NCBI GenBank assembly: GCA_948146395.1
Contig: OX411543.1
Span: 34,925,058-34,989,057, forward strand
Length of the DNA: 64,000 nucleotides
Reading direction: 5' to 3'
DNA from: Fragum whitleyi
Taxonomy: Eukaryota > Mollusca > Bivalvia > Cardiida > Cardiidae
The number at the start of each line of letters is the position of its first letter. The first letter of the stretch is position 1. A program made the translations under genes and the position numbers. Positions 58,101-64,000 of the stretch are shown piece after piece. The notes beneath the pieces were generated by a model. It saw nothing but the letters and a program-made list of their open reading frames with translations. It was not told the origin of the DNA and ran no database searches.

Positions 58101-61100
58101 AGACTTAGCCATTTAGCCTGGACTAAATTCTAAAATTGAGAATAGGTTGGTGAATACGACCCCTGGTAGAGTTATGAATCTTGTTCACTGTAATCCTTAA
58201 AGAGGGTAAGAATGGGTGATCCCATAATACTATTGTCTTCGACAGGAGAATAAAGTCAAAACAACATTCATTGCATGATGTTTCTATAGACGAATCATGA
58301 ATCAATGGCTCTAAAAAGAATAAGTAAATTTAAGTGAAAACAAGAGCGGTCAGAGACAGTTTATGCTCCCCAGAAAAGGCATTGTAACAAAAAAATATAT
58401 GCAATCAATGGAAAAAGTTTGCTGTTGATTACTTTTATAGGTTTTGGGATTTGCTAATGGTAAATGTGACCCATCAGGCGAAAAGGGAACTTTTACAAAG
58501 AGAGCTAACATAAAAGTAACAAACTTTAAGCCCCCCTTTTCCACGACAATTTTTTTTGTATGAAATTTTCAAATAGTTCATGGTCAAGGGCATCTGATTT
58601 GCTACTCAAATATGAAATTTCTTTAAATTCTGAACATAAGACCTGGAGAAATGAAAGAAAAAGGTAATAAACATTTAGCCCCCCTTTTCCATGAAATATT
58701 TTTTGTATGAAAATTTTAAATTGTCTTTGTAAAAGGGCATCAAATTTGCTACTCAAATATGAAATTTCAGTAAATTCTGACCATTAGACTGGAGAAATGG
58801 GGGAAAATTTGCATTTTACACTAAGGCCTGTTTCCTGATACAATGCCACAAATCTAATAAGAAACATCAGCATTGTATCATAGGAAGTTCACAGGGCAAG
58901 TTTCATTTGATAATGCCAAAGGGTTATAGAGAAAGTACTATATATAAGTACTGTAATATGAGACAAAGAGAGCTAACATATTTATAGACACAGATTTCAA
59001 ATAGTTAATGGTAAAGGGCATCTGATTTGCTACTCAAATGTGAATTTTCATCAAATTCTGAACATAAGACTAGGAGAAATGAAAGAATAACTGTATTTTA
59101 TAGGCTAAGGTAAAGGTAACAAACATTTAGCTCCCCTTTTTACATAAATATTTTTTGTACGAAAATTTCAAATTGTTTATAGTAAAGAGCATCACATTGC
59201 TACTCAAATATGAAATTTCATGAAATTCTAACTATTAGACTAGGAGAAATTTGAGAAAAACTGTATTTTACCCTAAGTCCCCTTTTCACGTGACATGGCC
59301 TCAAATCCAAAAACCGAGACAGATGCATCAACACTATATCATAGGGAGTTCACATGGTAAGTTTCATTTGATTTGGCCCAAGGGTTATGGAGAAATCGCT
59401 GGGGATAGACAGACTGATGGAATTACGGACAGACAGAAAGACAGTGCAGTGGCTATATGCTCCCCCTTCAGGGAGCATAATATATAAAAAAGGGTTATAA
59501 TTTGGTGACTCTGTAATTTTATTTGTTAGAAAATTTTTATTTCTTTACCTGGAATCTTGGGCGCAAAAGTAAATGCAGAATTTCAAGCCAACATTTGGAA
59601 TGATTCCCCTTAATTGAGAATTTTTGGTATATCTAAAGCAGTTACTAACTCTTCTATTCTAAAATTGCTCAAGATCTTTTTTCTCAAAATCATCTTTTGA
59701 CAGATCAATTACATATATCTAATATACTAGCAAGAATTGAGCCTCTTTCCTTCATACAAGGTGGCTGAAGGATAGAGCTAGAGAAAGTATAATAATTTCA
59801 CTAATTTCACCAATTCTTCCTTGTTTAACCCCCCGCCGTTTTCGGCGAGGGGATATAGTAATGCTCTCCGTCTGTCATTCCGATTCAGTCACTAAACTTG
59901 TCCAGAGCATATCTCCTAAAGTATAATAGCTATCAACTTGAAACTTTATGGGTGGATAGATCTCATGGAGAAGAAGTGCAGTGCACAAGAACTAAAACTC
60001 TTGCTTGCATAATTTTTGAGTTATTGCCCTATGTTATTTTAAAGACTTAGATTTTGTCCGGAGCATATCTACTAAAGTATAATAGCTATCAACTTGAAAC
60101 TTTATGGGTGGATAGATCTCATGGAGAAGAAGTGCAGTGCACAAGAACTAAAACTCTTGCTTGCATAATTTTTGACTTATTGCCCTATGTTATTTTAAAG
60201 ACTTAGATTTTGTCCGAAGCATATCTCCTAAAGTATAATAGCTATCAACTTGAAACTATATGGGTGGATAGATCTGATGGAGGAGAAGTGCAGTTCACAA
60301 GAACTAAAACTCTTGCTTGCATAATTTTGGAGTTATTGCCCTTTGTAATTTTTAAGACTTAGATTTTGTCCGGAGCATATCGCCTAAAGTATAATAGCTA
60401 TCGACTTGAAACTATATGGGTGGATAGATCTCATGGAGGAGAAGTGCAGTGCACAAGAACTACAACTCTAACTTGCATAATTTTTGAGTTATTGCCCTTT
60501 GTTATTTTAAAGACTTAGTTTTTGTCCGGAGCATATCTCCTAAAGTATAATAGCTATCAACTTGAAACTTAATGGGTGGATAGATCTCATGGAGTAGAAG
60601 TGCAGTGCACAAGAACTACAACTCTTGCTTGCATAGCTTTGGAGTTATTGCCCTTTGTTATTTTTAAGACTTAGATTTTGTCCGGAGCACATCTCAAAAA
60701 GTATAATAGCTATCAACTTGAAACTTCATGGGCGGATAGATCTCATGGAGAAAGTGTAGTACACAAGAACTAAAACTCTTGCTTGCATAATTTTTGAGTT
60801 ATTGCCCTTTGTTATTTTTAAGACCTAGATTTTGTCCAGAGCACATCTCCTAAAGTATAATAGCTATCAACTTGAAACTTTATGGGTGGATAGATCTCAT
60901 GGAGGAGAAGTGCAGTGCACAAGAACTACAACTCTTGCTTGCATAATTTTGGAGTAATTGCCCTTTGTTATTTTTAAGACTTAGATTTTGTCCGGAGCAT
61001 ATCTCCTAAAGTATTAAAGCTATCAACTTGAAACTATATGGGAGGATAGATCTCATGGAGAAGAAGTGCAGTGCACAAGAACTATAACTCTGGCTTGTAT

Positions 61101-63069
61101 AATTTTTGAGTTATTGCCCTTTGTTATTTTTAAGACTTAGATTTTGTCCTGAGCATATCTTCTAAAGTATTTTAGCTATCAATTTGAAACTTTATGGGTG
61201 GATAGATCTCATGGAAGAGGAGTGCAGTGCACAAGAACTATAACTCTGGCTTGCATAATTTTGGAGTTATTGCCCTTTGTTATTTTTAAGACTTAGATTT
61301 TGTAGGGGCTTAATTTCTTAAAGTAGAACCCTTAATCTATTAGGCTTCAGTTTACTATCAAGCTTTCTCGGCGGGGGATTGCCATGTCCGACATGGCTCT
61401 AGTTTCATTACCCTTAATGGCAATTTTCCATTTAGAAAAACTTACAATTGTCATGAACAACTTCATTCAACTAGGAAAAGTTTGAATTTGTGTTGCCTGA
61501 AGAAGGGTCAAAGAATAAACAGGCTTAATACCTTCCTCAGGTGTGAGTATGTCCTTCTGAATGAAGTCTGTGATGTTATAATCAATATTCTCAGCTGTTA
61601 CATTGATAATGTACCGTCGCCATGGTAACAGATTGTCAATATTGTAACTTCCATTCAAGGGCACAATTCTGCAAATGAGACAAATTGTTTATTAAGAAAA
61701 CCTTTTCAAATCATCTGATTACTTTCAATACCTAGACAAAAGAATGAGGAACATTATGAAAGAGAGAGTTGTAGGTAAAAATTCACCATACCCGTTAATA
61801 AATAAAGCTGATGCACCTTGAACTGTTATCTAGAAACTTCTTAAATATAGAATGGCCAGCCATTCCACTTCATCGAATTCAATTTTTCACAATATAAAAC
61901 TGATTGACAGATGTTATATCTGATAAATACATGAAACATGTGCTTCATTGAATTCTCTGATGGTCCATCTTGCACTCATTTAACCCTTGTCATGCTGAAC
62001 CCAGAATATTCCTGCTCTGGCAGGAGGTAGATACAAAGATCAGCCTGCACATTTGTACAGTGTGATCTTTGTTTATACAACCTGGTTTTCCTCAAAGATC
62101 AAAAATTATTTTTTTTTCAAAAAATATACTTGATGGAAATACGACTATTCTAGTACTTTCTGTGATTAGAGAATTTATTCAAATTTACAAAGGATTTATT
62201 CAGCATGACAACGGTTAAAATGAATCTAATCTTTTTTCTTCCTCAAAATTTACATTGGTCCAATGTAATTGCAGTAGACTTCTGTTCAAAAGACAAGCAA
62301 AGCTTTTAATTACTGATATACATTGAAATAATCCTATTTTAATTGACAAACCAGTCAGTATATCAAAAGCCAAGCTATATTGACTTTTTCCCACATATCC
62401 CCTGATGAAAAAACTTCTGAAAGCATTAATTGCAGAAATGTAGAAATTCGAGGGTTCAGTGCAAGACTGTACTAAGTGTATATACAATGTATATACACTT
62501 AGTACACTCTTGCATAAAACCCTCGATTTGCTTGTTACATGCTTGTTAAAACTGATATTCGTATCCCCTTTTAACCCTTGTTCTGCTGAATAAATTTTGG
62601 TAAAAAATTTTCTTCAAAATCGAAGGGCAAAAAGCACTGAAAGTACCAACTGTAGGTTAATTTTTACTTGAAAAACTAAATCTATTGACAATTCTGGTTT
62701 GAAAGTGAAAAACAGGTGGTGTAGACTAGCATAAGATTGCACATATGTGCAGGCTGATGTTTGTCTATTGCTCCTGCAAAAGCAGGAATATTCCGGGTTC
62801 AGCATGACAAGGGTTAAATTAAACCTGTATAAAATTTTGTCATCTTGTAATAGACTAACCAATGAGTTCCTATCAAAAACTCTAAACTTACATAGTAGTT
62901 ATATTTGGGTTGATAACAGTGCTACAATCTCCAGTACCCTCAATATAGTAAGTCAAGGTCACATTGATATTGAAGTTGGTGACATTGTCCAACAGGTCCC
63001 ACTCAACCAGTATAACAGTATCATTAACAAGTTCTATCCTGAATTGTTTTTCGTCCAACAAATGTGGCC
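39956..63069 (-). CDS. Receptor-type protein tyrosine phosphatase, FN3 repeats and tandem PTP domains (5' end outside window)
   Basis: Exons in transcript order are 63069-62892, 61668-61532, 55985-55689, 53310-53090, 51563-51381, 43981-41420 and 40117-39956. All phases match, giving about 1246 codons. Order: at least five FN3-like domains (about residues 1-540), a membrane span (about 551-577), D1 phosphatase (about 660-912) and D2 (about 970-1235). D1 keeps NRFSHLLPYD, QSPFDEETVLDFWRM and a Cys-x5-Arg loop (HCGTGVSRTG), but the WPD loop reads WPE. D2 reads HCKDGATHSG, with His in place of the signature Arg, so D2 should be inactive. The protein would sit in the plasma membrane with an N-glycosylation-rich ectodomain. 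The signal peptide and further domains lie beyond 64000. The closest family looks like FN3-bearing RPTPs; a subtype cannot be assigned. Confidence 0.93.
40860..41010 (+). repeat. Three tandem 42-bp units in last RPTP intron
   Basis: GAAAGTACATTGAAGGACAT and GAAAAATTGTCAATTTCC recur three times. A chance 106-codon frame crosses them on +. Confidence 0.8.
41160..41350 (-). repeat. SINE-like element, copy 3
   Basis: Reverse copy of 27600-27790: on + it reads TTTGAATTGGGTTTTACACC and later CAACCCATTGGTGGAAGACA. It sits just downstream of the large RPTP exon and explains the open-frame extension past the donor. Confidence 0.65.
41420..43981 (-). CDS. RPTP large exon: FN3 d (end), FN3 e, membrane span, D1 and most of D2
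   Basis: Acceptor TTTTTTAAAG precedes 43981 and donor CTG|GTAAAT follows 41420, giving 854 codons in phase 0. Contents: the rest of FN3 d, a divergent juxtamembrane FN3-like domain with several N-x-S/T sites, and a membrane span of about 27 hydrophobic residues with a basic stop (LRNRR). D1 follows with Cys at 42443-42445 and the WPE Glu at 42539-42541. D2 has His replacing the signature Arg at 41540-41542. The open frame continues past 41420 to 41282, but that is intron and SINE sequence. Vertebrate RPTPs split this region into many exons, so the single exon is unusual. Confidence 0.93.
44112..45357 (-). mobile_element. Pearl-like element L in RPTP intron
   Basis: On + it starts AACAAGAGCCATGTCGG, has about seven units of 155 bp (AACAAAGGGCAATAACTCC, GATATGCTCCGGACAAAATC), and ends with GACGGAAGGACGGAATG and AGCATTACTATATCCCC. 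It is the inverted partner of element M. Confidence 0.9.
45567..46408 (-). mobile_element. Pearl-like element H', inverted copy of H
   Basis: On + it starts AACTAGAACTGTCGCAGAGC and has units of about 146 bp with TGACCTTGACCTTTGACCT, then (GGAC)n GGACAGACAGACATGG and the hairpin end GGTGGGGGGGTATAAC. Confidence 0.9.
46495..46700 (+). repeat. Interspersed repeat related to theta
   Basis: The frame CCAGATGACAAAATTTTAGAC looks coding, but its neighbourhood (GAAGAAAACATTGTGAA, TTTCATCATTTTCCAGAA) matches the theta/hAT-MITE repeat group in the window, so it is called a repeat. Confidence 0.5.
46863..47111. repeat. MITE family alpha, copy 3
   Basis: ATGTCACACAAAAAGGACCA...TTTGCCTGACTGGTGACAT. Diverged copy. 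Confidence 0.75.
47196..48982 (+). CDS. Possible small gene inside RPTP intron (two putative exons)
   Basis: Putative exon 47196-47270 (25 codons, MTSKKAKVSISSRRLKEIKA then LKALM) meets ATG|GTGAAC. A strong acceptor (TTTGTTTCTTCTCAGAG) precedes 48941, where GAT GAA AAG opens DEKVFEYKPKNHL and TGA at 48980-48982, in phase 0. Both pieces lie between repeats and are charged, unlike chance frames here. The protein is not recognised, the donor is weak and the true 5' end is unknown. It would be antisense to, and nested in, the RPTP intron. Confidence 0.25.
47347..48602 (-). mobile_element. Pearl-like element N
   Basis: On + it starts AACAAGAGGACCAAGATGG and ATCGCTCACCTGAG. Units of about 150-155 bp (CCCAGGGTCTTGATATGAAC), then GACGGACGACGCACGAC, and a hairpin end CTTGAGCACTTCGTGCTCAG plus GTGAGCT. 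Same end type as I. Confidence 0.88.
49198..49496 (-). repeat. tRNA-derived SINE, copy 2 (flanked by TSD)
   Basis: On - the head reads TTAGCTCAGTTGGTAGAGC with B box GGTTCGATTCC and the body ends GCTACGGTAGCGAC and AATAAATAAA. Same family as 4147-4400. TATAGGTTAAAGTGTGT flanks it at 49181-49197 and 49497-49513. Confidence 0.9.
49514..49828 (-). repeat. Second, different tRNA-derived SINE in the same target site
   Basis: On - the head reads GGCTCGGTGGTCTAGTGG with B box GGTTCGAATCC. Flanked by TATAGGTTAAAG at 49497-49508 and 49829-49840. Confidence 0.88.
49850..51370. other. Unique, somewhat CpG-richer stretch in RPTP intron
   Basis: No repeat recognised. A 98-codon frame on + (50446-50742) and scattered CpGs (50500-50560, 50800-50940) are the only notable points. 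An internal promoter is possible but unsupported. Confidence 0.3.
51381..51563 (-). CDS. RPTP exon: end of FN3 c and start of FN3 d
   Basis: Acceptor TTTATGACAG precedes 51563 and donor ATG|GTATGT follows 51381, phase 0 at both ends. It reads ATASTSVGPGAYSD (end of domain c), then PPAPVDLTQDL and CVALSWQPPIVSSG (start of domain d). Too short to stand out as an ORF; identified by FN3 pattern and phase. Confidence 0.88.
51726..51950. repeat. MITE family alpha, copy 4
   Basis: TGTGATCATCTGGGAACTCC...GTGTGACGGGTCACA. A broken terminus of the same family (about 51576-51645) lies directly behind the RPTP splice acceptor at 51563. Confidence 0.8.
52667..52908. repeat. Palindromic repeat eta, copy 4
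   Basis: GAGGTTCTAAAACTTTTGTC...AAAAATTTTATAACCTAGGG, with ATAAGTTGTTATAAAGAACA at the centre. Uninterrupted version of the 30170 copy. Confidence 0.8.
52951..53079. repeat. MITE family epsilon, copy 3
   Basis: TTAAGGTAGTGGACCTG...CGGTTCCACTTCCTGAA; ends about 10 bp from the RPTP exon 53090-53310 on its donor side. Confidence 0.8.
53090..53310 (-). CDS. RPTP exon: FN3 domain c, first part
   Basis: Acceptor ATCTCATTTCAG precedes 53310 and donor AGG|GTAAGT follows 53090. It begins V-PGPPNILSIV and ends NLSPSTLYYVR, the FN3 E-F strands. A MITE ends about 10 bp beyond the donor side. Confidence 0.9.
53413..53610 (+). repeat. SINE-like element, copy 4
   Basis: ATTTGTCTCCCACCAAAGGG, TAGCAGCTGGAGGCTTAGAA and TTAGGTTATCCAGTCGGCGT match the 27600-27790 element. 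Confidence 0.55.
53930..55490 (-). mobile_element. Pearl-like element O
   Basis: On + it has GATATCCCCCGCCG near the start, about eight units of 170 bp (TGTATGTATATGGCTTAAAC, AAGCTGTGTGCCAAGTTTC), then CGGACGGACGGATGGATGGG and the hairpin CCCCCCGATGATTCCATCGG plus CGGGGG. Confidence 0.9.
55689..55985 (-). CDS. RPTP exon: FN3 domain b (whole domain, phase 1-1)
   Basis: Acceptor TTATTTTCAG precedes 55985 and donor GATG|GTAAGT follows 55689. The 297 bp encode a complete FN3 unit from PTGVVRNIQVLSLN to LDSLLPYTDYGISVQYIN and VFTTLED. Phase 1-1 boundaries are the classic shuffling phase of FN3 exons. Confidence 0.9.
56340..58230 (-). mobile_element. L/M-type unit array, split by a TIR transposon
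   Basis: GAGATCTATCTACCC and GGAGATATGCTCTGG-like units run to 56751 and resume at 58167 (GTTATGAATCTTGTTCACTG). No microsatellite end seen. The orientation of the units is as in L. Confidence 0.6.
56752..58166. mobile_element. 1.4-kb DNA transposon with GGGGCCGTATTCACCAAC termini
   Basis: CCAGGGGCCGTATTCACCAA pairs with TTGGTGAATACGACCCCTGG with one mismatch. Nested inner copies GTATTCACCAACCCATTCTT and GTTGGTGAATACG form double termini. TAGA flanks both sides (56748-56751, 58167-58170), though CCAG/CTGG palindromy makes the exact edges ambiguous. Two overlapping open frames on + (57139-57333 and 57267-57656, 64 and 129 codons) show no motif I recognise as transposase. Confidence 0.8.
58339..59480 (-). 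mobile_element. Pearl-like element P
   Basis: On + it starts AACAAGAGCGGTCAGAGACAG and TATGCTCCCC. Units contain CAAATATGAAATTTC and AGACTAGGAGAAATG. It ends with GGACAGACAGAAAGACAG and the hairpin TGCTCCCCCTTCAGGGAGCA. Confidence 0.85.
59826..61405 (+). mobile_element. Pearl-like element M, inverted partner of L
   Basis: 5' hairpin CCCCCCGCCGTTTTCGGCGA plus GGGG, then TCCGTCTGTCATTCCG, then about nine units of 155 bp (TATCTCCTAAAGTATAATAG). The 3' side has CTCGGCGGGGGATTGCCATG and ends GGCTCTAGTT. It is the only element in the RPTP gene lying antisense to it. Confidence 0.9.
61532..61668 (-). CDS. RPTP exon: second half of FN3 domain a
   Basis: Acceptor CTCATTTGCAG precedes 61668 and donor GAAG|GTATTA follows 61532. 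It encodes YNIDNLLPWRRYIINVTAEN, the L-P-x-x-x-Y FN3 signature, ending LTPEE and joining the next exon through GCT (Ala). Confidence 0.88.
61980..62218. repeat. piggyBac-like MITE family delta, copy 4
   Basis: TTAACCCTTGTCATGCTGAA...TTCAGCATGACAACGGTTAA. It forms an inverted pair with the next copy, 350 bp away in the same intron. Confidence 0.88.
62449..62526. repeat. Palindromic MITE gamma, best copy
   Basis: CGAGGGTTCAGTGCAAGACT and the inverted end AGTACACTCTTGCATAAAAC plus CCTCG around TATACAATGTATA. Stem of about 35 bp. Confidence 0.88.
62572..62817. repeat. piggyBac-like MITE family delta, copy 5
   Basis: Opposite orientation to copy 4: TTAACCCTTGTTCTGCTGAA...TTCAGCATGACAAGGGTTAA. 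Confidence 0.88.
62892..63069 (-). CDS. RPTP exon: first half of FN3 domain a
   Basis: On the - strand, acceptor ATATTTTTCAG precedes 63069 and donor AT|GTAAGT follows 62892. It encodes FRIELVNDTVILVEWDLLD and INVTLTYYIEGTGDC, a typical FN3 B-C strand pattern with Trp. It starts after one base of a codon and ends two bases into one, so at least one more exon lies upstream. Confidence 0.85.
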
Positions 63070-63111
63070 CTGAAAAATATACCAGAGTATCCTAAGTTCA
63101 CCTCTTATATT

Positions 63112-63365
63112 TGTGACCAGTCACACCAATAGGGACCATCTGGGTAGTGCGTAAAGTGTCGACCAGGCACCCTAGTCAGACTAAGCGAACTGCGCAGACT
63201 GACTAGGGTCGAAACTATTTGCACCGTTCTTATTTTCTGAATCTAGAATGATCAATCTACTTTCTAGTGAAAGAATTTTTGAAATGCAAATTCTGGTTGA
63301 CCTATACTAGATCAAATCTCTTTTTCAATAATTCAGTTTACAGAGTTCCCCGGATGGTCCCTTTG
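63112..63365. repeat. MITE family alpha, copy 5
   Basis: Starts TGTGACCAGTCACACCAATA and ends CCCGGATGGTCCCTTT; the right terminus is lost where MITE beta follows. Confidence 0.8.
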
Positions 63366-63377
63366 AATATGCATATC

Positions 63378-63452
63378 GATGGCTCAGCATGAAACAGTAT
63401 GTAACTGCCTATAAACACATAGGCAGTTACAATTTTTTTGCACCGAGCCATC
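63378..63452. repeat. Hairpin MITE family beta, copy 3
   Basis: GATGGCTCAGCATGAAACAG...GCACCGAGCCATC, inner stem GTAACTGCCTATA/TAGGCAGTTAC. Confidence 0.88.
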
Positions 63453-63619
63453 CATATTCCTCTATCATAATCATATAAGTAAATATTATACATTCAATAA
63501 ATGCTACTTTTATAAACAACAAGCATTTGGAAGTTTTGCATGGCAATAACAAGTCCCCTACCGGAGTTATATATATATCCCTAGAGCAGTATCTTTTTTG
63601 GTGGTAAAGGTATAACTAC

Positions 63620-64000
63620 CTCTCCAAAATATAAGTTGTTTCAGATTTTATGTATCAGCTCAATATCTCTGAGGATAAAGAAAAAAAATCCGAAAATTTC
63701 CTAGTAATTTTCAGCATCCAGCATCCATATCTTCCACAAAAATAAATGGACTGGAATCAAAATCCAACTCGTTTTGAAACTCATTGATGTGGACTCACAT
63801 ACAAAAAATCAGCTCAATATCTCCAAGGGTAAAGAAAAAAAGTCGAGAAAACTGAAATTTCCTGGTAATTTTCTAAGTCCAGCATCCGTATCTTCCACAA
63901 AAATCAATTGGCCGGAACCAAACTCGAACTCGTTCTGTAACTCATTGATGCGGACTCACATACCAAAAATCAGCTCAATATCTCCAAGGGTTAAGAAAAA
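63620..64000. mobile_element. Tandem units of about 160 bp running off the right edge
   Basis: TATCAGCTCAATATCTC recurs near 63652, 63810 and 63970, with AGCATCCATATCTTCCACAA. Likely part of another Pearl-like element; no end is in the window. Confidence 0.7.

Noticed and set aside
62747..63073. 108-codon frame on + at the right edge
   Set aside because: It is antisense to a phase-matched FN3 exon and crosses a MITE.

Overview
This is eukaryotic, intron-bearing, AT-rich and very repeat-dense DNA. The best guess is a bivalve mollusc, probably a clam. That guess rests on many 'Pearl'-like (non-autonomous Helitron/Helentron-type) elements: a short 5' stem-loop, a GTCC/GTCT microsatellite, and tandem units of about 145-180 bp. 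This design is known from bivalves. No bacterial features are present. I could not run a search, so species and families are inferred.

Three protein genes are supported by exons with matching splice phases. (1) At the left edge, on +, are the last three coding exons of a cytosolic sulfotransferase (607-3529), with the KxxFTVxxxE dimer motif and the GxxGDWK PAPS-binding motif. (2) A gene homologous to SURF2 runs on + from 7363 to 31863. Its small protein of about 215 aa is spread over 24.5 kb because the introns are packed with nested elements. (3) A receptor-type protein tyrosine phosphatase (RPTP) runs on - from beyond the right edge to 39956. It has at least five fibronectin-III-like domains, a membrane span and two tandem PTP domains. 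The first PTP domain has WPE in place of WPD. The second lacks the signature arginine. The membrane span and almost all of both PTP domains lie in one 2.56-kb exon. SURF2 and the RPTP converge tail to tail across 31.9-40.0 kb.

Region by region: 0-4 kb holds the sulfotransferase end with MITEs. 4.1-4.4 kb is a tRNA-derived SINE. 7.4-31.9 kb is SURF2, with a hAT remnant (8.75-10.57 kb), a foldback element (11.2-11.8 kb) and large tandem-unit elements nested up to three deep. 31.9-40 kb is intergenic, with a CpG-bearing patch and a CRE palindrome near 33.1-33.4 kb that may be a promoter. 40-64 kb is the RPTP, whose introns carry more such elements, two SINEs stacked in one target site near 49.2-49.8 kb, and a 1.4-kb TIR transposon at 56.75-58.17 kb.

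The most interesting observations are as follows. The Pearl-like elements nearly always lie in the sense orientation of the gene that hosts them. Several element families carry regular arrays of nuclear-receptor half-sites (RGGTCA). All three copies of one MITE family end 10-28 bp from a coding exon. An inverted pair of about 1.2-1.6-kb arrays flanks three RPTP exons. The catalytic residues of the RPTP are altered.
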